Assembly (NCBI GenBank): GCA_964563155.1
Contig: CAZLVL010000006.1
Location: 62,001 to 126,000 of the forward strand
Length of the DNA: 64,000 bases
Origin: DUPQ01 sp964563155
GTDB lineage: Bacteria; Bacillota; Clostridia; DUPQ01
Direction of reading: 5' to 3'
Position 1 is the stretch's first letter. Each line of letters begins with the position of its first letter. This document shows, piece after piece, positions 51,303-61,510 of the stretch. Under the pieces are notes generated by a model. It saw nothing but the letters and a program-made list of their open reading frames with translations. It searched no databases and was not told the DNA's origin. The position numbers and the translations under genes are program-made.

Positions 51303-52610
51303 TTACAAAAGCACAATATTAGTCCTTGTCTCTATATTCTTCATAGCATTTTTGGTATCAAATATAATCGTTGAGTTTTCTTGCACAACCTTATAATTAA
51401 CAACTGTATGTGCTGTAGCTATAACTACAATATCATACTTTTTCAATACATTTCTTTCGATTGTAGGAATACTCTCCATATATAAATCATTCTTTTTGAA
51501 TGATTTTACAAATGGATCATAATAATCAACTATGGCTTTGTTTTCAAGCAAATGTTCAATTAAGCGTATGGCAGGCGATTCTCGATAATCATCAACATCC
51601 TGTTTATACGCAACACCAAGCATTAATACTTTTGAATTCTTTAGTGGTTTTTCAAAAAGATTTAGTATTTTAGATATTCTAGTTACACAATATTCAGGCA
51701 TCCCATCATTTATCATCATTGCTGACTCAATCATTGAAGTATGAAAGCCATATTCTCTAGCTTTCCAACTTAAATAATATGGATCCAACGGTATGCAGTG
51801 ACCGCCCAGACCAGGACCAGGATAAAATGGCTGAAATCCATAGGGCTTTGTTTTTGCAGCTTCTATTACTTCCCAAATATCAATATACATCTTCTCACAT
51901 AATTGTGCTAGTTCATTTACAAGTGCAATATTTATATTTCTGTATGTATTCTCCAGAATTTTTTCCATCTCAGCAATTGCTGGTGATGATGCTTTAAATA
52001 CAGGTGCTGACAGTATTTGTTCATAGAGAAGTGCAGCAACTTCAGTACATTCAGGTGTACACCCTCCCACAACCTTAGGTGTATTCTTGGTATTATATAT
52101 AAGATTACCAGGATCTACACGTTCAGGAGAAAAGGCCAAAAAGAAGTCTATACCACATTTCAGACCTCCTTTTTCAAAAATTGGTTTCAGTAACTCCTCT
52201 GTTGTTCCAGGATAAGTGGTTGATTCCAATACAATAAGCATATCTTTATGCATATGCTTACTAATACTCTCAGCTGACGATTTGACATAACCTATATTTG
52301 GTTGTTGATGCTCATCTAAAGGAGTAGGTACACATATACACACACAATCACAATTAACAACATCTGTGAAGTCGTCAGTCGCTCGTAATAAACCAGATTC
52401 AACCAGTTTTGCAAGATCCTCATTTACAACATCGCCTATATAGTTATGTCCTGCATTTATCATATCTACCTTAGATTTTTGAATATCAAACCCTAAAACC
52501 TTATATCCTGCTTTTGCTTTTTCAACAGCTAAAGGTAACCCAACATATCCTAGTCCGTACACGCCTAAAGTTGCGGTTTTGTTAAGAATTTTTTCAGATA
52601 GCATTGACAT
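51303..52610 (-). CDS. UDP-HexNAc 6-dehydrogenase (WbpA/WecC-type)
   Basis: The 435-residue enzyme has an N-terminal Rossmann domain (GVYGLGYVGLPLAVEKAKAG), substrate blocks (FSPERVDPGN) and the catalytic cysteine in GPGLGGHCIPLDPYYLSW. The C-terminal half (LMLGVAYKQDVDDYRESPAI) binds UDP-sugar. It oxidises UDP-GlcNAc or UDP-ManNAc to the uronic acid with NAD. The neighbouring DegT and Gfo/Idh/MocA genes favour the WbpA reaction. It starts 3 bases after the aminotransferase stop, so they are coupled. Confidence 0.85.
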   Translation of the reverse strand: MSMLSEKILNKTATLGVYGLGYVGLPLAVEKAKAGYKVLGFDIQKSKVDMINAGHNYIGDVVNEDLAKLVESGLLRATDDFTDVVNCDCVCICVPTPLDEHQQPNIGYVKSSAESISKHMHKDMLIVLESTTYPGTTEELLKPIFEKGGLKCGIDFFLAFSPERVDPGNLIYNTKNTPKVVGGCTPECTEVAALLYEQILSAPVFKASSPAIAEMEKILENTYRNINIALVNELAQLCEKMYIDIWEVIEAAKTKPYGFQPFYPGPGLGGHCIPLDPYYLSWKAREYGFHTSMIESAMMINDGMPEYCVTRISKILNLFEKPLKNSKVLMLGVAYKQDVDDYRESPAIRLIEHLLENKAIVDYYDPFVKSFKKNDLYMESIPTIERNVLKKYDIVVIATAHTVVNYKVVQENSTIIFDTKNAMKNIETRTNIVLL

Positions 52611-52613
52611 AAA

Positions 52614-53747
52614 TTATTTACCCAAATAATCAATTACAGATTTTCCAATTATCGTTATTGATTCATCATCTAAATAGGGATGCATCGGTAAGGATAAGCA
52701 TGTTTTGACAATCTTCTCTGTAACAGAAAAATCTCCCCTATCAAATCCGTATTTTTTAACTGCTGTCTGCTGGTGCATACCTCTGGGATAATATATCATT
52801 GTAGGGATCCCCTTTCCCTTAAGATATTTCTGCAATCCATTTCTAACAACTTCATTTTCAAGCTTTATTGTATACTGAGCCCAACTCGATAGATAACCTT
52901 CAGGCACATATGGAATTTCAACATACTCTTCAAGCAACTTATTATATTGCATTGCTATTTTATTAACTGCTTCAAGTTCATAATCCTCAAATGCTTTAAA
53001 TTTTGGTATCAAAATTGCTGCTTGAATTGTATCAAGTCTTGAATTTAAGCCAATATCAAGATTATCATATTTATCTTTTGGCGAACGTCCTTGTGACCTA
53101 ATTGATACTAATGATTCAGCAAGGTCATCATTATCCGTAAATATAGCACCACCATCTCCGTAACAACCAAGTGGTTTCGCAGGGAAAAATGATGTAATAG
53201 CTACATCTCCAAATGAACAAGCTTTTTTACCTCCTATATTTCCACCGAATCCTTGTGCAGCATCCTCGAGAATTAACAATCCATATTTATCTGCAATTTC
53301 TTCAATTCTATTATAGTCAGCGCATTGACCAAATAAATCAACAGTTATTATAACCTTAGGCACAAGTTTCCCCTCTTTGATAACTCTTTTAATAGCTTTT
53401 TCCAACGACTCGGGACACATATTAAATGTTCTCTCATCTATATCAACAAGAACTGGTGTTGCTCCTCGACCCATTGCACAATTAATAGTAGCAAAGAAGG
53501 TAAAATCAGGAGCAAATACTGCATCTCCTTTTCCTATTCCCCATGCCATAAGAACTAAAATAAGTGCATCAGTACCATTGGCACATGAAATGCAGTGTTT
53601 AACACCAACATAATCCGCAAGTTTTTTTTCCAGTTCTATTACTGGTTTGCCCAATATATATTGTGAACTATCAATTACTGAATTGATACTCTCATCAATT
53701 TCTTTTTTCAATACTTTGTACTGTGCTGATAAGTCTCTAAATTGCAT
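52614..53747 (-). CDS. DegT/DnrJ/EryC1-family sugar aminotransferase (WbpE-like)
   Basis: The 377-residue PLP enzyme has CISCANGTDALILVL, DFTFFATINC, ILEDAAQGFGG and the Schiff-base lysine in TSFFPAKPLGCYGDGG. It transfers an amino group to a keto sugar nucleotide, most likely at C3 of a UDP-uronic acid, as WbpE does. GAGGTGGG precedes the ATG. It is followed by the 6-dehydrogenase gene and preceded by the oxidoreductase/formyltransferase pair. Confidence 0.87.
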   Translation of the reverse strand: MQFRDLSAQYKVLKKEIDESINSVIDSSQYILGKPVIELEKKLADYVGVKHCISCANGTDALILVLMAWGIGKGDAVFAPDFTFFATINCAMGRGATPVLVDIDERTFNMCPESLEKAIKRVIKEGKLVPKVIITVDLFGQCADYNRIEEIADKYGLLILEDAAQGFGGNIGGKKACSFGDVAITSFFPAKPLGCYGDGGAIFTDNDDLAESLVSIRSQGRSPKDKYDNLDIGLNSRLDTIQAAILIPKFKAFEDYELEAVNKIAMQYNKLLEEYVEIPYVPEGYLSSWAQYTIKLENEVVRNGLQKYLKGKGIPTMIYYPRGMHQQTAVKKYGFDRGDFSVTEKIVKTCLSLPMHPYLDDESITIIGKSVIDYLGK

Positions 53748-54053
53748 TTCCCACCTCTAAATTTTCATACTCCAATTTTTCATTTGTGTCAAAACTAAAA
53801 ATTTTTAGCAAATTGATTTTAGTATTTTTACTTTAAAATCTTTTATAATGGTATAACTTGCATATAAGAACCAAGAAATCATTATGTGTTTTGCCAGTAT
53901 TTTAACCTTATATTTTTTAAACTTTAAGAAAAACTACTCCAACCCCACAAGTCACTTTGCAAAATATCAAATCATTTCTCAAATAAACTAAAAGCTAAAC
54001 TTGTTTGTTATGCTCTACTCTTTTGTACTCAATATATCTATAAATAGGACTAT
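53748..54053. other. 306-base gap without a gene
   Basis: AT-rich, with no supported ORF, hairpin-T-run or clear promoter. Confidence 0.45.
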
Positions 54054-55148
54054 TTATTTATCAAAAGTGCCTATCATGTCTAATGTCGAAAAGTTTGCAA
54101 GAGGAAATTTTACAATATCCCCTTCCTTTTGACTTTTATATATTGCAAGCACCAATTCTAATGCAGCCTTTCCATCTCTTGCATCAATATATGGTTTCTT
54201 GTTACTCACTATTGATTTTATCATATCTTTATATAAGCTGATATGCCCATTCCCATAAACATTTATGGTATCCTCAACATAACCTCTCTTTCTTTTATCG
54301 TTAACTGAAAAATCCTTGAAGTCCCAAATCTCTATACTATTAGTAGATTTCCCGCCTAATTTTACAGTTCCTTTTTCACCAAAAATATATAAAGTTTCTT
54401 CAAGATTTTCTGGATAAACATTAGTGGTACCTTCAATTGTTGCTATTGCACCATTTGAAAACTTCACTACTGCAACTCCTAAATCCTCAGTTTCAAGATA
54501 CTTATGGAATTGTTGCCTTGTAACTCCATAAACTTCACTTATACTTTCACCAAATAACCATCTTAATAAATCAATACCATGAATGCATTGATTCATTAGT
54601 GCACCTCCATCTTGTGCCCATGTTCCTCTCCATTTAGCTTGTTTATAATAGTTTTCACTTCTATTCCATCTTATATTAATTGATCCATGAGATAATTTGC
54701 CAAATCTATTTTCTTTTATAGCTTTAATCGTTTCCTGAACTGCAATATTAAATCTATTTTGATGGCAAACTGATACTTTCACTTTGTTTCTTTCAGCACT
54801 TTCAATTATTAGGTCAGCATCTGATAAACTCATTGCCATAGGCTTTTCTATAATTACATTAATGCCTAACTCAATACAATAAAGAGCAATTTCCGCATGT
54901 GAACCACTTTCAGTAGCAATCGCAACTAAATCAATATCATTTTCCATTAACATTTTTTTATAATCTGTATACTTTTTTATAATGCAATCTTTGTCAATAG
55001 ATTTCTTATATAGTAGTTCTTCCATTCTTTCAGGAATCAAATCACATATTGCAATTATATCCAAGTTATTGCTTAATGCAGCTTTAATATGATTTATTGC
55101 AATCCGCCCACAACCTATTAATGCAAATTTCAAAATCCTCATCTCCAA
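54054..55148 (-). CDS. Gfo/Idh/MocA-family oxidoreductase (WbpB-like)
   Basis: The 364-residue enzyme has a Rossmann domain (FALIGCGRIAINHIKAAL), the EKP motif (VIIEKPMAMSLSDADLII) and the substrate-side block GGALMNQCIHGIDLLRWLFG. In WbpB the family oxidises C3 of UDP-GlcNAcA; the adjacent dehydrogenase and aminotransferase fit that step. The preferred start is TTG at 55148, immediately after the formyltransferase stop, with an ATG at 55142 as alternative. Confidence 0.82.
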   Translation of the reverse strand: MEMRILKFALIGCGRIAINHIKAALSNNLDIIAICDLIPERMEELLYKKSIDKDCIIKKYTDYKKMLMENDIDLVAIATESGSHAEIALYCIELGINVIIEKPMAMSLSDADLIIESAERNKVKVSVCHQNRFNIAVQETIKAIKENRFGKLSHGSINIRWNRSENYYKQAKWRGTWAQDGGALMNQCIHGIDLLRWLFGESISEVYGVTRQQFHKYLETEDLGVAVVKFSNGAIATIEGTTNVYPENLEETLYIFGEKGTVKLGGKSTNSIEIWDFKDFSVNDKRKRGYVEDTINVYGNGHISLYKDMIKSIVSNKKPYIDARDGKAALELVLAIYKSQKEGDIVKFPLANFSTLDMIGTFDK

Positions 55149-55811
55149 TCACTTTATTTTTTCTTTTAGTTTTTCAAATTTAACTAGTAACATTTCTTCA
55201 ATATTTGATGGCATTCTTTTATGCAAAATATTACTACCAGGACTAGCATAATCGCATGCATCATCAACTTTTTCGATTGCTTCAACTAACATTAATACTT
55301 CTGTTTCATAGACTCTTTGTGCTAAAGCATGAAAAGTGTCCCTTTTTGTAATCTCAACTATTTTTTTTTCTATTATTAAGCCTGCATCTATTTCATCACC
55401 AAGAACATGAGAAGTTACACCTATTGGTTGGTCTTCAATTATTGCCCACTTTAAAGCATCAAGTCCACGAACATTTGGTATTATGCCTGGGTGTGCATTT
55501 ATAACTATGAAATTATCAATAATATCTTTTTCAATTATCCCAGCACCACAAACCAATATTTTTGAATTAGACGGAAGATAAATGTTTGATACTTTATCTT
55601 CTATATATTTAAACTTAAGATTTTTACATAATTCAAAAGGATAAATATCAAAAATAACTGAAGGCCTATGCTCGTAAATTGGCATAAAACTTTTCTTATA
55701 ATGAAACGGTTTGCTGAAAACAACGACATCAGAATATCCTTTTGCCTTTAACATGCATAAGGTGTCATATGTTTTCCTATGAGGTATATTATATGTAAGA
55801 ACGCCTATCAT
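55149..55811 (-). CDS. Sugar N-formyltransferase-like protein (short form)
   Basis: The 220-residue protein has the formyltransferase core: ILVCGAGIIEKDIIDN, then VINAHPGIIPNVRGLDALKW and GVTSHVLGDEIDAGLII, giving the N-x-H-...-D catalytic set. It lacks the C-terminal domain of methionyl-tRNA formyltransferase, so a sugar amine is the likely acceptor, with 10-formyl-THF as donor. The neighbouring WbpA/B/E-like enzymes would supply an amino sugar. AAGGAG precedes the ATG. Confidence 0.78.
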   Translation of the reverse strand: MIGVLTYNIPHRKTYDTLCMLKAKGYSDVVVFSKPFHYKKSFMPIYEHRPSVIFDIYPFELCKNLKFKYIEDKVSNIYLPSNSKILVCGAGIIEKDIIDNFIVINAHPGIIPNVRGLDALKWAIIEDQPIGVTSHVLGDEIDAGLIIEKKIVEITKRDTFHALAQRVYETEVLMLVEAIEKVDDACDYASPGSNILHKRMPSNIEEMLLVKFEKLKEKIK

Positions 55812-56015
55812 AATAACAATCTCCTTGATATTGTATGTAATGCTTAAAAAACTGCCTCACACTATTTAATAGAATTATTGCAATTAATCTTTATGTATGT
55901 CGAAATTTTCTCAAGGGTATTAAAAAAATAGAATAGATATATATTGACTAGCTAATTATAAAATTATGATTATAATTTATGTTAGTCTAGCAAGCTTATA
56001 AGTTAACAAAAACCT

Positions 56016-57254
56016 TTAACTTCCTATTACAAATAAATTGCTCTCATCTCTTACTGTCTTTTTTTTATAATATAAGGTATTAAGACATATAGCCATAAAC
56101 AACCAAAAATCACGTGTTGTTAAATATGATCCAGTAAAGAATAATTGTACCAACCCTAAGGAAAAAAACATAAAAATTAGATCCTTCTCAACTTTATTTG
56201 TATTTTTAAAAATTGCAAGAATCCAATGATAAATTAATACAACTACTATTCCTCCTCCAATCAGTAGACCAAATTGCACAAAAATTTCAAGAAAAATATT
56301 ATGTGGATAAGTACCATCTAAAAGAACTCTGTCACCAGCTATACCATATCCCCAAAAGGGTTGTTGAAATATTTTTTCTATTATAAATTCATATATAATT
56401 GTTCTACCACTTGAAAAATCAATATCATTGTTTATTAATATTGTTATTGTTCTACTGTTAATTCCAACTATAGAAAAGCCATAATTTATACCAAACAAAA
56501 CTTCCTTATAAAACAAAACCATAATTAAAGCTATTGCTAAAATAGACAGTAGAAACCAAATATTTTGCCTTTTTAACTTGTTTTTTCTCCCTATTAATCC
56601 ATTTATGGAGATTATAACACAATATGAAGCAAATGCTAATAGAGGACCTCTTGAACCAACAACTGTAATTGCAAATAAACAAAACCCAATTAACAGAATA
56701 TAAAACACTTTAAAGTCATTAAAAATTTTATAAGTGAAAATAATTGCAGGAACCAATACTAGGTAGGAATATACCATGTCATATTTTATCATATTTAGGT
56801 CTACTGAAACAAAAAAAATAATTGCTAAAACTATTTGGTAATATCCTGAGTTAACAAACATTCGCAAAAAAATCGACTTATCTTTTATTGAAATATAGTA
56901 TAAAAAGGTTGGTAGACAAATTAAAAATAAATAAAATGAAATATTGAGGATATACTCCGAGTTTTTGCTAAAAATTAAAAAATTAAAAATAATAATAAAA
57001 CTAGAAATCCAATAAGTAAGTAAAAATAGCTTATTAATCCTTTTAAATACTTTAACAAAATTTAATATAAAAACGACTCCACCAACTGCCATAAAACCAG
57101 CACTTACAAGAGCTCTTGTCGAGGGATTCAAAATATTAAAAACTTGCTTAAATGTATAGTTAGTTATCAATAGACAATAACTAAACACTATAGCAAAACT
57201 AATTTTCTTGTCATTAACTTCATCTTTTGCCATGATTGAACCAACCATTCCCAT
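56016..57254 (-). CDS. O-antigen ligase/polymerase family membrane protein (Wzy-like)
   Basis: The 412-residue protein has about eleven membrane helices and the Wzy_C hallmark PHNIFLEIFVQFGLLIGG near 305-322, preceded by GYGIAGDRVLL. It should polymerise undecaprenyl-linked repeat units at the outer face. Several start codons are possible (ATG at 57254 or at 57233). The gap 55812-56015 contains no gene. Confidence 0.78.
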   Translation of the reverse strand: MGMVGSIMAKDEVNDKKISFAIVFSYCLLITNYTFKQVFNILNPSTRALVSAGFMAVGGVVFILNFVKVFKRINKLFLLTYWISSFIIIFNFLIFSKNSEYILNISFYLFLICLPTFLYYISIKDKSIFLRMFVNSGYYQIVLAIIFFVSVDLNMIKYDMVYSYLVLVPAIIFTYKIFNDFKVFYILLIGFCLFAITVVGSRGPLLAFASYCVIISINGLIGRKNKLKRQNIWFLLSILAIALIMVLFYKEVLFGINYGFSIVGINSRTITILINNDIDFSSGRTIIYEFIIEKIFQQPFWGYGIAGDRVLLDGTYPHNIFLEIFVQFGLLIGGGIVVVLIYHWILAIFKNTNKVEKDLIFMFFSLGLVQLFFTGSYLTTRDFWLFMAICLNTLYYKKKTVRDESNLFVIGS

Positions 57255-57590
57255 TCTTTACAACCTTTACAGTAATAAAATATTTTAATATTATATAACA
57301 TTCATTTTTAAAACAAGGAATTACTTCAATTTTATCAAGTATTATTTATAATAAGATTTCAAATCTATTACATGTTTCTGTATATTTATATACTTTTAGC
57401 CTAACTAGATTAAGCAAGAAACATTCTGATTTTAGCAAACTTAATCAAGGAACTAGTTTTATAAAAAAATACACTATTCAATACTATTTGTTTACATCTT
57501 AACTTAAAATGCTGTGACAATATAAGCAATATAATTTACTTACAAGCTATATAAGTTTATTTAAAAAACTCTATCTCACTAGAATTTACC
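57255..57590. other. 336-base gap without a gene
   Basis: No ORF or hairpin-T-run was supported. It separates the polymerase gene from the first glycosyltransferase and may hold a promoter. Confidence 0.4.
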
Positions 57591-58769
57591 TTAACCTCTA
57601 TACTTTTCAAAATTTATTGCTTGCAAAGCAATTTTTTCATATGAAAAGCGTTTACAACCTTTATCTCTCGCAATACTTGACATTTTATTAAGTTTTTCTT
57701 TATTACTCATAAGATTAATTATACTCTCTCTTAGTAAATCCTTATCGTTATTAATAAAAATACAATTTCCCCCTACATCAACATACTCCATGCCACTCCA
57801 TGTTCTGCAGATTAATGGTAACCCACAACATATCGCCTGCTCCCATAAAGCAGATTTTGAACCCGGAAAAACTGCAACATCAGATGCCAAATAGTAATCA
57901 TAGACTTCGTCACCTTTTAACCATCCAACATAACTAAAGCGGCTATCATTAAGCAAAAATTCCTTTTCTTCATAAACATCATCTAAAAACACTCCAAAGA
58001 TAATTATTTTTAGACTACTATCTTCAATATCATCTAATGCATCTATAAGAAGTTTCATATTTTTGTTCTTGTCAATTTTTCCGCCTGTAATAATTACAAA
58101 ATCATCGTCACCTATATTTAAATCTTGTCTAATTTTCCTTCTTACACTTGATTTATTTTCAAAATCAATTTTTTCAGAATCAGCTCCCAAAAAAAGATAT
58201 TCGATTTTTTTTTCTGGAAGTTTGTACATATCTAAAGCAAATTCTTTGCTCCTAGGCGCTATCATAAATAATCTATCTATATATGGCATAGCAATCTTGA
58301 TCGCTTTCCTATATATTATTTTGTGTAAAACCTCTCTGGATAGAAAATTTCTTCCACTATTTTCATAAGTTGCATGATTATCGACTGCCAGTTTGCATTC
58401 TGGATTGTTTTTAATATATTTTGCAACTGCAATTATATCGAGAGATTGAATTCCATGCATGAAGATTAAATTGGGGTTTTCCCTTGTAAGTAAAGAGTAT
58501 AGTTTTATGTGTTTTTTAAGTTTTTTCATTCTATGCCCGTAACCACATCTATTGTCTTTAATTCTAATAACTTTTATACCATTTCCCAACAAATATTGTC
58601 CAGGCTGAACCCTCACATATTTTTCATGTTGCTTCATACTGCTTTTAAAAGTTGTAGTTATAATTGTTACATCATGTCCATTTAACTTGTTATATTTAGG
58701 TATTAGATTATCTTGATAACCCCAATCATCATTAAATGAACCAGTTAATGTAATATGTACTATTTTCAT
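57591..58769 (-). CDS. Glycosyltransferase family 4-like
   Basis: The 392-residue GT-B protein has an N-terminal acceptor domain (NKLNGHDVTIITTTFK) and the donor domain blocks DDDFVIITGGKIDKNKNMKL and VAVFPGSKSALWEQAICCGL with the E-x7-E-like region. It should add one sugar of the repeat unit at the cytoplasmic membrane. A perfect hairpin (58777-58796) lies 7 bases before its ATG and could reduce translation. Confidence 0.8.
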   Translation of the reverse strand: MKIVHITLTGSFNDDWGYQDNLIPKYNKLNGHDVTIITTTFKSSMKQHEKYVRVQPGQYLLGNGIKVIRIKDNRCGYGHRMKKLKKHIKLYSLLTRENPNLIFMHGIQSLDIIAVAKYIKNNPECKLAVDNHATYENSGRNFLSREVLHKIIYRKAIKIAMPYIDRLFMIAPRSKEFALDMYKLPEKKIEYLFLGADSEKIDFENKSSVRRKIRQDLNIGDDDFVIITGGKIDKNKNMKLLIDALDDIEDSSLKIIIFGVFLDDVYEEKEFLLNDSRFSYVGWLKGDEVYDYYLASDVAVFPGSKSALWEQAICCGLPLICRTWSGMEYVDVGGNCIFINNDKDLLRESIINLMSNKEKLNKMSSIARDKGCKRFSYEKIALQAINFEKYRG

Positions 58770-58776
58770 TATAAAA

Positions 58777-58796
58777 TTTGAGTTCTATAACTCAAA
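58777..58796 (-). promoter_or_regulatory. Perfect hairpin in front of a glycosyltransferase start
   Basis: TTTGAGTT and AACTCAAA pair across CTAT. On the minus strand ATTTTATA follows, so it could act as a weak attenuator between the two transferase genes. Confidence 0.4.
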
Positions 58797-58834
58797 CTCC
58801 TTTCTTGTCAAAATTAAAATATATATATGCCAAA

Positions 58835-59929
58835 TCACACTTTTTTTACAAAATTTTTCACTCTTTGAGCAAAAAGTGAGTTATCTAATTCAACAGTTTT
58901 CATAAATTTATCGCAGTTCTCTTTCAAATCAATCCAAGAATTTGATTTATAGTAATTGAAAAGTTTGTCACACGCATTTGGATCTTCAATATCAAAGCTA
59001 TATCCAAAACTATACTTTGTACTAACATATTCCATATAAGTACCTGGACATACTAAGATAGGAATATAAAGTTTTGCAGCATAATAAAGTTTGTTTGAAA
59101 GAGCATAATCTAGTAATGGTGTCATATTACCATAAAGATTATTTATAATATCAGTATCATAATAATACTCAATAGTTTTTTCTTGAGGAAATCTATCAAT
59201 CAGCTTAACATTCTTAATATTATTTATTTTACAATACTCAATTAGAGAGTAGGAACCTTTACCTATGAATTTCAATAAAAACCTATCATCATTTTTAAAT
59301 TTTTCTATGACTTTTATATTTTGGTCATAAAATCTGATTAATCCAATACAAGAGATTACTATTCTCTTATTACTGTTTTTCCTTTTTGCGAATCTTTCTA
59401 TTGTTTTCTCATCTATTTTAACATCATTGTGAACTAAGACGTAATTATGAATAGGTAAAAACTCTTTAAAACCTTCTGAAGAAATAACAGAACAGAATGA
59501 ATATTTAATTATAGCTTTTTCAATAATATAAAATATAATGTTATTTTCCATTGTATAATCTCTAATATCAAGTATATATTTATACTTATATTTAGTTTTA
59601 AGTATTGAACTTAAGAGAATTCCACAACTTGTTTGCAATAAGACAACTCCATCATATTTATTTTTTTTTATAATTTTTGATGCAAATTTTTTAAAACACA
59701 TGTAGCCTCTTAGTTTCTCAAGTTTACTTGCATCTTCAGAAGTTTTAAAATTAAAGGGATGTATTGTTGCTGCATCTAAATCCTCTTTAATGCTATGCCT
59801 ATTCCAATAAATAACATCTATGCGACAATCCATAATTGATGTATATTTTTCCAAGTATGGTGATAAGTACAAGTTATTTAAAGACACAAAACAAATTTTT
59901 TTAACAGCCATTTTATTATACTTCTCCAT
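58835..59929 (-). CDS. Glycosyltransferase, GT-B fold
   Basis: The 364-residue protein has a first Rossmann domain (KKICFVSLNNLYLSPYLEKY) and a donor domain (IVISCIGLIRFYDQNIKVIE; FIGKGSYSLIEYCKINNIKN). It resembles GT4-type transferases, though the usual E-x7-E motif is poorly preserved. An internal ATG at 59911 with GGAG upstream may be the true start. The sugar is unknown. Confidence 0.65.
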   Translation of the reverse strand: MEKYNKMAVKKICFVSLNNLYLSPYLEKYTSIMDCRIDVIYWNRHSIKEDLDAATIHPFNFKTSEDASKLEKLRGYMCFKKFASKIIKKNKYDGVVLLQTSCGILLSSILKTKYKYKYILDIRDYTMENNIIFYIIEKAIIKYSFCSVISSEGFKEFLPIHNYVLVHNDVKIDEKTIERFAKRKNSNKRIVISCIGLIRFYDQNIKVIEKFKNDDRFLLKFIGKGSYSLIEYCKINNIKNVKLIDRFPQEKTIEYYYDTDIINNLYGNMTPLLDYALSNKLYYAAKLYIPILVCPGTYMEYVSTKYSFGYSFDIEDPNACDKLFNYYKSNSWIDLKENCDKFMKTVELDNSLFAQRVKNFVKKV

Positions 59930-60250
59930 TTATATTTTAATATAATATCCAAAATATCTATTTTACATGAGCCAAGTCTTCTACAGTACATACTAAAAAA
60001 GTAATAACCAAATAAATTAAATCAAAGTGAAGCATTTCTTTTGTTTTTATATTACTCTAATTGAAAAATATGAAACCTAAGTATCTTTTATAATATTTTC
60101 CTATTATGTTTAGAAACAAGTATTAAAATTTGTTTTCAGTTATCACTGTAAAATGAAATTTCTCAATTCAGTTTGATATAAGACATATTTTTAGTGGCTT
60201 CATAACTTCATTTAACAATATCCACAATATAATTAAATCTTAATAACTTC
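59930..60250. other. 321-base gap without a gene
   Basis: AT-rich, with no supported ORF, terminator or distinctive repeat. Confidence 0.4.
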
Positions 60251-61510
60251 TCAGTGTGTTTTCGAAAACATTTCATTCATCATAGACACATATTTTGCCA
60301 CACCCTTTGATATCGTATATTTTTCTTCATAAATTCGTCTACTGTTAATTCCCATTTTCAGTTTTAGTTTCTCATCAGATTTAAGTTTTAAAATTGCTTT
60401 AGCAAGACTACTTGGATCACCAATATCTATTGCAAAACCTGCATTATTGTTCATCAAATCTTTCGAAATATCGGATATACTATCCATTAAAGTAAGAATA
60501 GGTTTTCCTGCGGCCATAAATGAATATGTTCTACTTGGCACAGCTAAGCCTGTCAATCCCTTTGCTAAGCTTACAATAAATAAATCACTAATATTTAGTG
60601 CATCTTCATAGTCATCATTATGCAAAAAATCGTAAATCGTGACTTTATCCAAATGCTCTTCACATACTGTCTTTTTAAGTAATCCTATTTTGTTGCCGTG
60701 TCCAGCAAAAATAAATTTGATGCTATTCTCATTTCTTAAAAACCTTATAGCATCTAAAATTGTATCTAAATCTTGAGAAATCCCAATATTCCCTAAGTAT
60801 GAAACAATAAAGTTGTTTTTCGGTTCTAAGTCGAGAAATAATTCATTTAAATGGGATTTTACCAATTCTTTAACTGGCTCATATTCGTACCAATTTGGTA
60901 TAACTACCACCTTGGTACTATCAGAAATTTCTCGGTTCTTCAGTAAATATTCTTTCATTTCATTTGACAATACAACGACCTTTGCTGCATTGTGAAAAAC
61001 TCTTTTATTGACGAAAAGCATTATTTTATAAATTAACCCGTTTTCTGAAATACTATTAGTTAAGCTAGCCATTTCTGGATACACATCATAACAAACAAAA
61101 ATAAATTTTATTCTAAATATTTTACTTGCCCATGCTGCAATTAATGGAAGAATTGGAGGATTTGAGTAAACTATTAATGTTTCAAAATTTTTTAAGCTAA
61201 AAAATCTCAAAAGTACGCTAAAAGTAAATGAAAAATAGTTTATTAATCTTCCCAAAAAGTTAGTCCGTTTAAAACTCAGATATTTTAATCTTTTTATATT
61301 AATACCTTCATGCAATTCATTAAGAGGAACACTATCACCATTATAATATTCATATGGATAACCACATAATGTTGATACATTATATCCTTCTTGCACCAAA
61401 GCTTTTGCAGTATCAAAAGGCAAGGTAGCTGATGATACATATTCAGGATAAAAATACTGACATATAAATAAAATGTCTTTTTTTTTCTTATCTTTCTTTA
61501 ATTTTCTCAA
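60251..61510 (-). CDS. WbuB-like glycosyltransferase family 4
   Basis: The GT4 protein (about 419 residues from a TTG at 61510) has DILFICQYFYPEYVSSATLP, VIVYSNPPILPLIAAW and FIVSYLGNIGISQDLDTILD, with the donor-site GLAVPSRTYSFMAAGKPILT. WbuB-type enzymes transfer L-FucNAc, which fits the capEFG genes in this locus. An ATG at 61615 would extend it deep into the upstream gene, so a short start is preferred, but no ribosome-binding site is strong. Confidence 0.78.
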   Translation of the reverse strand: MRKLKKDKKKKDILFICQYFYPEYVSSATLPFDTAKALVQEGYNVSTLCGYPYEYYNGDSVPLNELHEGINIKRLKYLSFKRTNFLGRLINYFSFTFSVLLRFFSLKNFETLIVYSNPPILPLIAAWASKIFRIKFIFVCYDVYPEMASLTNSISENGLIYKIMLFVNKRVFHNAAKVVVLSNEMKEYLLKNREISDSTKVVVIPNWYEYEPVKELVKSHLNELFLDLEPKNNFIVSYLGNIGISQDLDTILDAIRFLRNENSIKFIFAGHGNKIGLLKKTVCEEHLDKVTIYDFLHNDDYEDALNISDLFIVSLAKGLTGLAVPSRTYSFMAAGKPILTLMDSISDISKDLMNNNAGFAIDIGDPSSLAKAILKLKSDEKLKLKMGINSRRIYEEKYTISKGVAKYVSMMNEMFSKTH